This document shows positions 25,402 to 34,196 of a DNA stretch of 64,000 bases, piece by piece. Source of the DNA: JAAFIP01 sp043774625 (lineage in GTDB: Bacteria > Pseudomonadota > Gammaproteobacteria > Burkholderiales > Burkholderiaceae_C); NCBI GenBank assembly GCA_043774625.1, contig JAYVTG010000101.1, forward strand, positions 1 to 64,000. The letters are read 5' to 3'. Within the stretch, counting starts at the first letter, position 1, and each line of letters starts with the position of its first letter. Both the position numbers and the translations under genes were made by a program. The notes beneath the pieces were generated by a model. It made no database searches. It was not told the origin of the DNA and saw only the letters and a list, made by a program, of their open reading frames with translations.

Positions 25402-27039
25402 TTACTGGCGACCAAGAAGCTCGGCGCCACCACCCAGTGCTGCCCCAGCAGTTGGATCGTAAACATCTGGTTTTTTTGCAACCAAGGTCTGTGTGGTGAG
25501 AATCAGAGCAGCTACCGAAGCAGCGTTACGCACGGCGGTGTACGCTACCAACACCGGGTCGATGATCCCGGCCTCTCGCAATTTGACAAATTGGCCGGTA
25601 CGAGCGTCCAAACCTATGCCCGGCCCCATGGTTACGGCCTTGGCAACGATGCTTGCGCCGTCCAGCCCGCGGTTACGCGCAATCTGCGCCAACGGTGCAG
25701 TCAGGGCGCGTTGTAGCAGCTTAACGCCCTGCTGCACACTGCCGTGTGTCGAAGCGATGCGCGCCTCAAGCAACGGCACAGCTTGCAGCAGCGATGCACC
25801 AGCACCCGGCACTATGCCCTCTGCAATGGCTGCACGCGCAGCGTTGATGGCGTCTTCAATCAGAAGCAATCGGCGCTTTTGTTCCACGGGTGTGGCACCA
25901 CCCGCCAAAATCATGGCAGTGCCGCCAGAGAGTTTGGCCAGACGCACCTGAAATTTGTCGCGCTCCACGTTCTGTGGTGCCAGCTCATATTGCCTGGCCA
26001 CCTGCTGGCGTCGCGCCAAGACCTTGGCCGGGTCGCCACCCCCTGCGGATATGACGGTTTGGTTGGCCGAAATTCGCACCTGACGTGCACTGCCCAAGTC
26101 GCGCAATTCAGCGGCCTCAATGCGTCCGCCCAGATCGCGGGCAATCACGCGCCCCCCCGTAGTGATGGCAATATCTTCAAGCATGGCCTTGCGCCAGTGC
26201 CCGTATTCCGGTGGATGGATAGCTGCAACAACGGTACCGCCTTTTTCGCGCGATGCCAGCAGGCTGACCACGCAGGGGGGTGCTACCTCCTCGGCCAGTA
26301 TCAGTAGGGGTCGATTGCTGTTCGCAACCAGTGCCAGCAGCGCCGTCACCTCTTCCTGCGTCTGCAGCTTGTGGTCGGTCATAAGGATGTAGGGGTTGTT
26401 CAGGACGACCTGCATCTTTTCCACGTCAGTCACCATGTGGTGTGACAGATAGCCACGGTCAAAACTCATGCCGTCTAGCACTTCGAGCGTAGTTTCGACC
26501 GTATTGCCAGGCTCCACCGAGACGATGCCGGTTGCGCCGACTTGCTTGAGCGCATCAGCCACCAAACGGCCAGTCGCCTCGTCATTTGCAGCGACTATCG
26601 CCACAGCGCGTACTTCCTGATTTCCGCTGACCGGTGCAGCCATAGCCTTGAGAGCCGTGATGGTGTCCTCTACCGCTAGCTCAAGCCCCTGTACCAACTC
26701 AACCGCATTAGCTCCGGCGATCAGTGCTTCCAGACCTAGTTGCACGAGTGCGTCGGCCAGTACTGTGGCTGTGGTGGTGCCATCGCCGGCAACCTCATTG
26801 GTTTGTTTGGCAACCTCACGCAGCACCTGGGCCCCCATGTTTTCGAAGGGGTCTTCCAACTCGATTTCGTCCGCGATGCTGACACCATCTCGCGAGATGA
26901 TAGGAGTACCTATGGGCCTGTCCATGATGACGTTTAACCCGCTAGGCCCCAGCGTACCACTAACTGCGCGCGCCAACTTCGCCACGCCACGACCAAGCGC
27001 GGCGCGAGCGTCTACATCGTGCAACATGATTTTTGCCAT
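25402..27039 (-). CDS. mimG-like: Dedicated GroEL-like chaperonin of the monooxygenase cluster
   Basis: A 545-residue group I chaperonin of full length. ATP-site elements are conserved (TLGPSGLNV, DGVSIADEIELEDPFENMGAQ, AGDGTTTATVLA, IEDAINAARAAI and VPGAGASL). The C-terminus ends GAALGGGAELLGRQ without the Gly-Gly-Met tail of housekeeping GroEL, and there is no groES beside it. Equivalent genes next to mimABCD/prmABCD (MimG) are required to fold the monooxygenase large subunit in heterologous hosts. AAAGGAG precedes the start. It is likely a specialised folding factor using the host GroES. Confidence 0.93.
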   Translation of the reverse strand: MAKIMLHDVDARAALGRGVAKLARAVSGTLGPSGLNVIMDRPIGTPIISRDGVSIADEIELEDPFENMGAQVLREVAKQTNEVAGDGTTTATVLADALVQLGLEALIAGANAVELVQGLELAVEDTITALKAMAAPVSGNQEVRAVAIVAANDEATGRLVADALKQVGATGIVSVEPGNTVETTLEVLDGMSFDRGYLSHHMVTDVEKMQVVLNNPYILMTDHKLQTQEEVTALLALVANSNRPLLILAEEVAPPCVVSLLASREKGGTVVAAIHPPEYGHWRKAMLEDIAITTGGRVIARDLGGRIEAAELRDLGSARQVRISANQTVISAGGGDPAKVLARRQQVARQYELAPQNVERDKFQVRLAKLSGGTAMILAGGATPVEQKRRLLLIEDAINAARAAIAEGIVPGAGASLLQAVPLLEARIASTHGSVQQGVKLLQRALTAPLAQIARNRGLDGASIVAKAVTMGPGIGLDARTGQFVKLREAGIIDPVLVAYTAVRNAASVAALILTTQTLVAKKPDVYDPTAGAALGGGAELLGRQ

Positions 27040-27051
27040 GATCGCTCTCCT

Positions 27052-27897
27052 TTAGATGTGCTGCGCCAATTGCAAAGACGAACCTGAGCCAGTGCAACCC
27101 GCACGCCCTGATAACGCGACTGACGACGGTATGAAGTGGATGGGATGCTCGTCTAAGGCGAGGGTCACCGGTGGTGCATCAGCACCGTACCTTGCGGCAA
27201 GCAGCCCACGACACAGAGCCCCATTGAAGTCCGTGTTGACGCTGACCAGTCGCAAACCCCGTAGATAAACTGGCAGGGCTTCGGCAGCGATGGCAGCGCC
27301 AGCCGTATCGACGAATGCAAGGCTACTTGCAGCAGGCACCACTGTTGCAACGACATGGCGATATGCCAAGTACCTGGTGCGCAGCTTTTGCCCTTCCAGG
27401 TCAAGCTGCAGGGTTGACAGTTGTCCAAGACCCAACTGCGCCAACTCACTGGCTGCATAATCGGCTTCCAACAGATGCCGCAGCAACTTTTCCTGCCGCC
27501 TCTGGTACGCCTTGAGCGCAAAAATATGCCGTACTTCGTCCAGATTGCCGCTGGCTTCGTTGCCAAAGGTCTGGTCAAACGACAAACCATGTGCCAGACC
27601 CTGATTGATCTGTGCGTCGTTCATATGCTCTACTAACTGCACTGCGACCCGCGTGACCCATGGGAGCTCGGCTGCGGCTCGGCGCATATCGTCGGCCATC
27701 AAAAACGCAAAATTCGCAGCGCACCAGTAGGTAGGTAGCCGAAAGCAGATATCCACCCCGCCTTGATCGTCCACTTCAATTTTTGTCACAAAACCCAGCT
27801 CAACCACAGACTCGTCGAGCTCAGGGTCACTGACCAGAGCAAGTGCCGCGCGGACTTCGTCCGCGCAGGCGTTGGCTAACAGAGCGGGCGTGTTCAT
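27052..27897 (-). CDS. MIP18/DUF59-domain protein of the monooxygenase cluster
   Basis: A 281-residue protein with an N-terminal MIP18 (DUF59, SufT/PaaD-like) domain: VRAALALVSDPELDESVVELGFV with the conserved DPEL and a following DICFRLPTYWCAANFAF segment. The long C-terminal region has no recognised domain and ends with a Cys/Ser/Gly-rich stretch. DUF59 proteins assist iron-sulfur or metal-centre assembly; homologues recur beside group 5 SDIMO genes. Its ATG overlaps the amidohydrolase stop by 4 nt, and groEL begins 12 nt downstream, so it is translated as part of the operon. Confidence 0.85.
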   Translation of the reverse strand: MNTPALLANACADEVRAALALVSDPELDESVVELGFVTKIEVDDQGGVDICFRLPTYWCAANFAFLMADDMRRAAAELPWVTRVAVQLVEHMNDAQINQGLAHGLSFDQTFGNEASGNLDEVRHIFALKAYQRRQEKLLRHLLEADYAASELAQLGLGQLSTLQLDLEGQKLRTRYLAYRHVVATVVPAASSLAFVDTAGAAIAAEALPVYLRGLRLVSVNTDFNGALCRGLLAARYGADAPPVTLALDEHPIHFIPSSVALSGRAGCTGSGSSLQLAQHI

Positions 27898-28922
27898 TTT
27901 GCAGTTGCTAGTTCGGCTTGGGTGCTGCTTGCAAGACGCACCTTTTGCTTGGATACGTCGATGTCATAGAGCCGCGCAGCGTTCAACCCAAGGATTTTTT
28001 TCTTGGCTTCCAGCGTCAGGTTGACGCCGGTCTCCTTGCGCACGTTATCCGGCAGTTCAAATGCCATAAACTTCTCAATCAACCACTTGGGCGACCAGAT
28101 GCCGTAATCACTGCCATACAGAAGCTTGTCCTCGCCAATCCAGAACAACAGCTCTGAGATCACGTGAGCGAAATACTCGGGGCGTGAATGGATAAACGGC
28201 ATCACCACCGCCAGACCACCGTAGACATTGGTCTCTTGTGTGGCTATCCAGCAAAAATCATCCAGGCGAGGTAAACCGCAGTGTTCGACGATGAAATTCA
28301 AATTTTGGAAGCTCGTTGCAGCGTCATCAATGTCTGCTACATCAAATGCATCACGATTGAGTGGCAAGATGGTTGGCCCCTTGTGCACATGGATATTCTT
28401 AATACCCAACTTGCCGCAGCGCTCCAGGTACTTCTGCGCTGCAGGGTCTGATAATTTGTAGCCCTTGCTCTCACCACGCCACTCAGCCGTGTACAGCTTG
28501 ACCCCCTTGATTTTGTATTTGGCAGCCAGCTCCTCCAGGCGATCCAGACCGGCCTCTCCATCACGAGGGTCAAACGCACCATTGACGATGAAGCGATCTG
28601 GATGCTTCTCCTTCATTCTATGGTTCTGCTCGGTGGTGTTAAAACCTTTGGTATAGAAATCGGTCAGATAGGTCGGTTGACAGATGGCCATATCGTCGTA
28701 ACCATTGACAAAAAGATCCTGATACATAGCTTCAGCGCCATAGTGGTCAAACTTGTCTTTTGCCCACTTATATTCAGGTGGACTCAAGTTGGAGTGGTAA
28801 GCGTAGAAGCAGTCGATAAACTGCTGGCCGTGTATGTTCTTAATGTTGTTCTTGCGGGCATCCCACAAATGCACATGACCGTCAATGACGAATATCTCTT
28901 CACCGCTTTTGGTTTTAAACAT
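27894..28922 (-). CDS. Amidohydrolase-family protein of the monooxygenase cluster
   Basis: A 342-residue TIM-barrel protein of the amidohydrolase-2 family. The metal-binding HxH is at residues 16-18 (VIDGHVHLWD); other likely ligands are in IHVHKGPTI, IVEHCGLPRLDD and YGSDYGIW. The ribosome site CCCAGGAGAAA precedes the start. Proteins of this type are conserved next to prm/mim monooxygenase genes, where their reaction is unknown; sequence alone does not reveal a substrate. It lies between the BLUF gene (32-nt gap) and the DUF59 gene (4-nt overlap). Confidence 0.88.
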   Translation of the reverse strand: MFKTKSGEEIFVIDGHVHLWDARKNNIKNIHGQQFIDCFYAYHSNLSPPEYKWAKDKFDHYGAEAMYQDLFVNGYDDMAICQPTYLTDFYTKGFNTTEQNHRMKEKHPDRFIVNGAFDPRDGEAGLDRLEELAAKYKIKGVKLYTAEWRGESKGYKLSDPAAQKYLERCGKLGIKNIHVHKGPTILPLNRDAFDVADIDDAATSFQNLNFIVEHCGLPRLDDFCWIATQETNVYGGLAVVMPFIHSRPEYFAHVISELLFWIGEDKLLYGSDYGIWSPKWLIEKFMAFELPDNVRKETGVNLTLEAKKKILGLNAARLYDIDVSKQKVRLASSTQAELATAK

Positions 28923-28954
28923 GACTTTTCTCCTGGGTTGATAAGTAAAAACTG

Positions 28955-29446
28955 CTATGAACCGATTCCGTAACCGCGCGTCAGACTCCGCAATATCGAG
29001 ACAACTTTTTCCTGTGCCTCGCCCAGTCGCCAGGATTCACCTTCTGTGGTGCCCGTGGGGGTGGCAATCAACGGAATATCTGGACTGCCGTACTCCCCAA
29101 CATTGGCCATGGCCCAACGTCCAAACGCCCGGGTCGGCACGTGGCCTTCTTGCGTTAAATCAACATTGTCATGGCGCGGATCGGTCTTGATGACAGCGAA
29201 GAGTTTGCGCACTGCCTGCTCGTCACCTTCCAGCACTTGCGCGAACCAGTGGTCATACAGTAGCAGTGCACCAGTAATGCCTTTCGTTGCATTTGCCGCC
29301 CTTGCTACACGCAAAATAACGCCCAATTCACGATCCATGCTGGAATCAGCAATCTTGCTTCGGCTGCGATAGATCAGACGAAACACCCCAGGAGCAGCTG
29401 TTTCTGGGACTTCCATTTTTGTTGGAGCGTGAATGGTAGAGGGCAT
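28955..29446 (-). CDS. Single-domain BLUF blue-light photoreceptor inside the monooxygenase operon
   Basis: A 163-residue protein with a complete BLUF (FAD-based blue-light sensor) domain at about residues 21-118. All photochemically important positions are present: Tyr26 (VFRLIYRS), Asn52 (AANATKGITG), Gln70 (WFAQVLEG), and Trp111/Met113 (FGRWAMANVG), matching AppA Tyr21, Asn45, Gln63, Trp104 and Met106 in spacing apart from a two-residue insertion. The DPRH motif (89-92) is also typical. The rest is a short C-terminal tail (about 45 residues) with no effector domain, so it would signal by protein contact as PixD-type BLUFs do. The gene begins 8 nt after the coupling-protein stop and sits between two core operon genes. 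Its role here is unknown. Confidence 0.92.
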   Translation of the reverse strand: MPSTIHAPTKMEVPETAAPGVFRLIYRSRSKIADSSMDRELGVILRVARAANATKGITGALLLYDHWFAQVLEGDEQAVRKLFAVIKTDPRHDNVDLTQEGHVPTRAFGRWAMANVGEYGSPDIPLIATPTGTTEGESWRLGEAQEKVVSILRSLTRGYGIGS

Positions 29447-29454
29447 GATGGTCT

Positions 29455-29811
29455 CTACTCAAATGCCATGGCTTCTTCCATGTTTCCGAATAACGTAACG
29501 GTGTTGTCATCAACCAGAACCATGCGGCCATAGTGAGTGGAAGTGGAAATTTCAAACAGGTGAGGCGTCATCGGGCGTCCGAGGGCTTCGCTGATCTCAT
29601 CCATCTTGAACTCGATCTTCGGGTCCCCGTCAATACGAATCATGGCTGGCATGTAGGTAACTTTGATTCCACGCTTCTCCCCCATGAGTTCGGCAATTGT
29701 GCGAGCATCGACGCTATCGCTCATGGTGACACCGCACTGGTGCGAGATAGTGGTTTCAAACCGCATGTCCTTCATGGAGCGGAAAATGGTGGTGGCGTGT
29801 ACTTGTGACAT
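29455..29811 (-). CDS. prmD-like: Monooxygenase coupling/effector protein (PrmD/MimD/MmoB family)
   Basis: A 118-residue protein of the MmoB/DmpM regulatory family, which binds the hydroxylase and gates oxygen activation without carrying a cofactor. The typical segments are CGVTMSDSVDARTIAELM, KVTYMPAMIRIDG and the acidic FKMDEISEALG helix. AAAGGAGTATTGTC precedes the ATG. It follows the beta-subunit gene by 44 nt and is directly followed by the BLUF gene (8-nt gap), as the last of the four core monooxygenase genes in the order alpha, reductase, beta, coupling. Confidence 0.92.
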   Translation of the reverse strand: MSQVHATTIFRSMKDMRFETTISHQCGVTMSDSVDARTIAELMGEKRGIKVTYMPAMIRIDGDPKIEFKMDEISEALGRPMTPHLFEISTSTHYGRMVLVDDNTVTLFGNMEEAMAFE

Positions 29812-29855
29812 GACAATACTCCTTTGATTAAATTCGAATGGAAGAATTGATGGTC

Positions 29856-30941
29856 TTAGACCAGCGAGCTGTTTAACAAGTCAAAGCCGATTTCCGAAGA
29901 GATCGTTTTAACGCGATTCTTCGCTTGGGCCAGCGCTTCGTCAAAGTGCGCTACCTTGACGCGTGGCAATGACCAGATTGGCTGGAGATGGTTCGCTGCC
30001 GACAAGGCTAAGCTGCCATGCTTCTGCATCCAGCCGCTAAAGAGCTTGCGGTTACTCTGGCCATGCTGTGTGTCCTCACTCAACATGTGGAACAACTCCA
30101 CCGCATTGGCTAGGTTACGCTCGTAATCGCTTTCTGCGGCTGCCACTACAGATGGTGTGATGAAGTCGTTCTGTGCTGCCGCCGCTTGCATCACAAAGCC
30201 GCTGCGAAATAGCTCACCTACCAGCGGTTCAAACACCAGATTGACAGCAAAATACTGTTCAAGATAGTCGCTCGCACCCATGATGGACTCAACCGCCTTA
30301 CGCGTTTCTTGCCAAATAGGATCCTCAACCCAATGCTTCTTACCTGCTTCAGTATCAAAGCCATCAATATCCAATCCGATTTCACTGAGGTACAGCGTGA
30401 TGTCCTGTGTAAAACGCATCTTGTAGGAGCAGTTGGTCAAAATAGCGTTGTTGATCATCTGGTTATAGCCATAGCGCTGCGCCTGCATGGTCGCAGTGCC
30501 CAAGCCAAACTCGGCATGCTTAAAAGCACCCACATGGTCTTGTAAAACCTTGACCCAAGTTTTGTCAAATCGCTTGGGTGAGCCAGAGCGACGCGCATTA
30601 TCGACCACGTTGGCAATCATCCCCACTATCGTTGATTGGCGTTGGTAATGCGTACGTTCCCATTCTTCATCTATGGAGCGGTATTTGTGCCAGTCAGAGC
30701 TTTTTGCTGCTGTCCAGCCCTCAAAGTAGGTGGGTGTGCCGTCGGCAAAGTTGATGATCCAGTCTTGCAGCAGGTAACGCTTGGGGTCAGGCTGCACATC
30801 CAGTGTCATGTCTTCGTAGTGACTGGCCTTGCGGCCCTTGGGCACAAAGTAGTTGTACTTGCGACTGTCGGATCCAGGAAAAACAGCGGAACCCGCTGCG
30901 CCTGACCTGATCGGGGTGGGTTGCTCTAAGACTGCACTCAT
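29856..30941 (-). CDS. prmC-like: Soluble diiron monooxygenase beta subunit (PrmC/MimC-like)
   Basis: A 361-residue protein of the SDIMO small (beta) hydroxylase subunit family, with a ferritin-like fold lacking a functional diiron site. Family features are the N-terminal RKYNYFVPKGRKASHYEDMT segment, WERTHYQRQSTIVGMIANVV, and EYGLG-like AEFGLGTATMQAQRYG. It pairs with the alpha subunit to form the hydroxylase. AAGGAGATAACC precedes the start. It lies 42 nt after the reductase gene. Length and order match group 5 (propane monooxygenase-type) systems. Confidence 0.92.
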   Translation of the reverse strand: MSAVLEQPTPIRSGAAGSAVFPGSDSRKYNYFVPKGRKASHYEDMTLDVQPDPKRYLLQDWIINFADGTPTYFEGWTAAKSSDWHKYRSIDEEWERTHYQRQSTIVGMIANVVDNARRSGSPKRFDKTWVKVLQDHVGAFKHAEFGLGTATMQAQRYGYNQMINNAILTNCSYKMRFTQDITLYLSEIGLDIDGFDTEAGKKHWVEDPIWQETRKAVESIMGASDYLEQYFAVNLVFEPLVGELFRSGFVMQAAAAQNDFITPSVVAAAESDYERNLANAVELFHMLSEDTQHGQSNRKLFSGWMQKHGSLALSAANHLQPIWSLPRVKVAHFDEALAQAKNRVKTISSEIGFDLLNSSLV

Positions 30942-30983
30942 GGTTATCTCCTTGGCTGTGGGTGATAAAAATTAGCGGGCGGT

Positions 30984-32024
30984 TTAACGCGTCGCTGGCG
31001 TGAACTTATCAAGATAAATATGCCCCGTTTCGATACCTGCGCCCTGTAACACAGGAAGCACGGCATCGATCATGGGCGGGGGACCGCACGAATAGGCATC
31101 CATGTCGCCGTTCAACCTTTCGGCTTTCAGGCGACGCGCCACCACGTCGTGAATAAATCCGGTTTCTCCTTCCCAGTTGTCTGCGGATTCGGCGTGCGAG
31201 AGTGCCGGAATAAAAATAAAATTGGGCACGCGCCTAGCAATTGCCGCGAACTCCTCTAAATAAAACAGGTCCTTACGCGAGCGCGCACCATAAAAGAAAC
31301 GTACTGGTCGCTGCTCGCCACTGGCAATATGGTCGTTCAGAATGGACCACAACGGCGACATGCCAGACCCACCACCGACCAACACCATGGGGCCGCTACG
31401 CGCATCGCGTCGAAAGCAGGTACCATAAGGTCCTTTGACTACCAAAGGCATGCCCTGTGCAAGTCCCCCATCGAGCTGCGCTGAAAAAGCGCCTTGCGGA
31501 TACTTCTTGATGATGAACTCCAGTTGCCGCGCATTACTCGGTGTATTGGCCATCGAGAAAGAGCGTGTAATACCCATTCCCGGAATTGTGATGTCTACAT
31601 ACTGACCTGCAAAAAACTGTAGCGGTGTATTGAGCTCCAGTTTTAACAAGCGAATATCGTGAGTGAGCGCGGAGACGTTGGACAGCGTGGCAGCAATCTC
31701 TTTCACGGCAATAGAGTGCCGCATCAGATCTTCGTCGTAATTGAGCAACTCAACCACGATGTCACTGTAGACTAAGGTACGACACAAAAGAATATGCTCA
31801 GTTTCACGTTCGTAGTCAGGCAAAGCGAATGTAGAGTACTTTTCCAATTCAACATCACCTTCCATCAAGCGTGACTTGCAACTGCTGCATTGCCCCTCCT
31901 TGCATCCGTGCATGAGTGCTATGCCTTGGCGAAATCCTGCTTCCAGCACAGTCTCGCCCTCCATCACATCCATCTCGATGCCGACGGGCTCAAACCTCAC
32001 CTTGTGGACAACTACGGCTGACAT
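30984..32024 (-). CDS. prmB-like: Monooxygenase NADH reductase component (PrmB/MimB-like)
   Basis: A 346-residue electron-transfer flavoprotein. An N-terminal plant-type [2Fe-2S] ferredoxin domain has Cys41, Cys46, Cys49 and Cys81. The FAD domain carries RSFSMAN, and the NAD domain carries GGGSGMSPLWSIL and FYGARSRKDLFY, with a C-terminal CGPPPMID motif. It transfers electrons from NAD(P)H to the diiron hydroxylase. CGAGGATTTTT precedes the ATG. A 116-nt gap containing a long hairpin separates it from the alpha-subunit gene. Confidence 0.94.
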   Translation of the reverse strand: MSAVVVHKVRFEPVGIEMDVMEGETVLEAGFRQGIALMHGCKEGQCSSCKSRLMEGDVELEKYSTFALPDYERETEHILLCRTLVYSDIVVELLNYDEDLMRHSIAVKEIAATLSNVSALTHDIRLLKLELNTPLQFFAGQYVDITIPGMGITRSFSMANTPSNARQLEFIIKKYPQGAFSAQLDGGLAQGMPLVVKGPYGTCFRRDARSGPMVLVGGGSGMSPLWSILNDHIASGEQRPVRFFYGARSRKDLFYLEEFAAIARRVPNFIFIPALSHAESADNWEGETGFIHDVVARRLKAERLNGDMDAYSCGPPPMIDAVLPVLQGAGIETGHIYLDKFTPATR

Positions 32025-32074
32025 AAAAATCCTCGTTTATTATTTTCTTGTGGTAGTTTATGAATTGATAGAAA

Positions 32075-32118
32075 GAAGAACTCCATCGGCATCCGTAGGA
32101 GATGCCAGATGGTTCTTC
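32075..32118 (-). promoter_or_regulatory. Intercistronic hairpin between alpha-subunit and reductase genes
   Basis: GAAGAACTCCATCGGCATC (from 32075) pairs imperfectly with GATGCCAGATGGTTCTTC (to 32118) around a 7-nt loop; one bulge on each side. No T-run follows on the minus strand, so it is more likely an mRNA-processing or stabilising structure than a terminator. Such an element could set the ratio of alpha subunit to downstream proteins. Confidence 0.55.
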
Positions 32119-32140
32119 TCTCCCATTCCAAGTACTCGGA

Positions 32141-33811
32141 CTAATTGAAAGCGTTGATCTTAAAGCCCTTGCGGTACTCGGCTGCAGCCTTTTCACGTCC
32201 TTCGGGTGTCAGCGCACGGAAGCCAGTGAGTGGGCTTCCAAGCGTGAAACCACGCACGTCATCCAGCGTCCACATTTCCTTGCCATCAAAGCGCAAGTGT
32301 GGTTGCGGCACCAGCGTTTTACCGTCGCTGCGTACAAAGCCCAGGTCTTTGATGGCATCGGCCAAGTCCCAGCCGTGGTAGCACTCTTCCCACTCGCGTC
32401 GACCTGCAAAGCGCCCCATTGCTGGTGTGGGCCGACCTTCAAATTCGGCAGCAAAGGCCACCTTGTGCGTCCAGCGACACTGTTCAGAGCAATAGGTGTA
32501 GATTTTCCCGTCCACCTCGTCATAGCAGAAATCTTCCCGGATCAAAGCTGGAACCATGCAACTCCAGCAGCGATGCGGATAGGCGTAACCGCATTCTTGA
32601 TCGAACAGAATATTAGTCTCGCCCGGCACACTCTTCTTGGCATACCACTTCCAGTAGTCGCCGAACTCGGCGTACCAGCCTGGGTACTTGTGCTCAAACC
32701 ACTCAAAGTCTTTTTCTGTTTGGGCCTCAATACGCCAGAAGTTGACAGGCCAGCCCACCGAGAAGAATTGCGCAGTTTTATGCACATAGTTTTTCTTGAC
32801 GATTCGATCCCAGGCCGCTCCAACATCGTCGTGGTGAATCTTGATGCCGTATTTTTCCAGCGGCAGCATGTAGGTACGGTAGTAGTCTTCGTAAATCCAG
32901 CGGTGCCAGAGCTCCGAATACGACTCTTTATTTTTGTCTCGGTCAGTTGTGCCGTACTCGATGAAGGTGCCTATAGCGGCATCTACAATGGCATGGTTTT
33001 GCCAGAATGCATACTTGAGATCACGTTCCAGCAGCAGATGGTTGTCGGGGTCGTGGATCATCGACATCAGCATGGAGTGACCATTGCCGATATGACGGCT
33101 CTCGTCCGACTGTACCGACAAAAACACGGTGGGCAGTGCATAGTCACCATTGCGAGCAGCCTCTGAGGGCATGGCCACAAACAGCGTGTTGGTAAATGCT
33201 GTCTCTGCCACTACGGTCAGGTAAATACTGGCGGAAGTGATGGCATCGCCTGTCACAAAGCCCTCAGCGAATTGGCGCCCGATAGTGGTGGCGTAGCACT
33301 TGCCGAATGCGGCTTCGGTGATGTCGAACCCGGCTGGATCGATATAGTTTTCCATGTACCACTTTTTCAGATTCATCTGGATGGTGGAATGGCGGAACTC
33401 ATCGACCATCTGCATAGTGAAGCCCGTGCGCAACTCCTCTCCAGGAGCCAGACGACCCACCATCGCCATCGAACGTGCAGCGGAAATTTCCGGGAAAGGG
33501 ATGATTGCCAAGAATAGCTTCATCCACTCAATCCAGCGTGGCTGAACGTTACGAAACATATCACCGCGTAACGCGGCGTCGAGCGCGCCATAAACGCGGT
33601 TGTCTTTTTCCTCTTGCATGGGAAAGTAAGAGCGCAGGACCTGTTTCATCGGGTCACGCGCCAGCTTGTTGATTTTGTAATCAGTCGGGAAGGTCATTGC
33701 TTCCTGAACGTAGCTCGGGGTCCAGCCCAGATCGGCAATGCGGCGTGCCGCCTCGCCAATCGTGACGCCCTTTTGGGAGGTTATCTTGTTGAGAGTTAAA
33801 CCTGCAGACAT
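32141..33811 (-). CDS. prmA-like: Soluble diiron monooxygenase alpha subunit (group 5, propane monooxygenase-like)
   Basis: A 556-residue catalytic hydroxylase subunit. The six diiron ligands are visible with methane-monooxygenase spacing: Glu108 (PFPEISAAR), Glu138/His141 (VDEFRHS), Glu203 (VVAETAF) and Glu237/His240 (SDESRHIG). A downstream zinc-like Cys cluster (CWSCMV then CSEQC) is typical of the family. The start is set at 33811 because AAAGGAG lies 6 nt upstream; an ATG at 33835 would place that ribosome site within the coding sequence. It inserts one oxygen atom from O2 into a C-H bond. The substrate is not determinable; propane, other short alkanes, ketones or phenols are precedents in the group. 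Confidence 0.94.
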   Translation of the reverse strand: MSAGLTLNKITSQKGVTIGEAARRIADLGWTPSYVQEAMTFPTDYKINKLARDPMKQVLRSYFPMQEEKDNRVYGALDAALRGDMFRNVQPRWIEWMKLFLAIIPFPEISAARSMAMVGRLAPGEELRTGFTMQMVDEFRHSTIQMNLKKWYMENYIDPAGFDITEAAFGKCYATTIGRQFAEGFVTGDAITSASIYLTVVAETAFTNTLFVAMPSEAARNGDYALPTVFLSVQSDESRHIGNGHSMLMSMIHDPDNHLLLERDLKYAFWQNHAIVDAAIGTFIEYGTTDRDKNKESYSELWHRWIYEDYYRTYMLPLEKYGIKIHHDDVGAAWDRIVKKNYVHKTAQFFSVGWPVNFWRIEAQTEKDFEWFEHKYPGWYAEFGDYWKWYAKKSVPGETNILFDQECGYAYPHRCWSCMVPALIREDFCYDEVDGKIYTYCSEQCRWTHKVAFAAEFEGRPTPAMGRFAGRREWEECYHGWDLADAIKDLGFVRSDGKTLVPQPHLRFDGKEMWTLDDVRGFTLGSPLTGFRALTPEGREKAAAEYRKGFKINAFN

Positions 33812-33844
33812 GGAGATCTCCTTTGGTTTTGACATAAACCGTTG

Positions 33845-34186
33845 TTAAAACACGTGTGAGCCGGAACCCACGACATTGCTGCGGTGGTCGAAAGTATTAG
33901 CAAGCAGTGCATACCGAAAAGTGGCGGTGGAAAAGTTTCGTGCAAATGCTTTGTGGGCATGATTGCGGTGTATTCCAGGCCGTTGTTTCGATGTGCGCTG
34001 GACTCTTGCCAGACTATTGATCCAGGTAGTACATAGCGAATTTCGTGCCACTGCTCGATAACCCTTGGTTGGCTGCTGCCAGCCTTGGAAAACTGTATCG
34101 ATAAGCCTTTGCTCCAGGCTCTTGCGTTGCGTTCTGGGACGGTCTGTACCAAACGTGCTGTGCATGCGTGAGACAAAGTTGTTCAT
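33845..34186 (-). CDS. Doubtful small ORF in the leader of the alpha-subunit gene
   Basis: A possible 113-residue, Arg/Asn/His-rich protein without recognised domains or a clear ribosome site. It fills most of a 385-nt stretch between the 67-residue gene and the alpha subunit. It may be an unknown small protein, a decayed gene or just a long leader. No sigma54 consensus was found in this stretch. Reported mainly so that the gap is accounted for. Confidence 0.3.
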   Translation of the reverse strand: MNNFVSRMHSTFGTDRPRTQRKSLEQRLIDTVFQGWQQPTKGYRAVARNSLCTTWINSLARVQRTSKQRPGIHRNHAHKAFARNFSTATFRYALLANTFDHRSNVVGSGSHVF

Positions 34187-34196
34187 GGCGGGTGTG

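Noticed and set aside
33836..34000. Search for a second sigma54 promoter just ahead of the alpha-subunit gene
   Set aside because: A TTGCA box exists on the minus strand but no GG-containing -24 element at the right distance.
33796..34176. Alternative 126-codon frame overlapping the 113-codon ORF upstream of the alpha subunit
   Set aside because: No ribosome site, overlaps the alpha-subunit start, and composition looks random.
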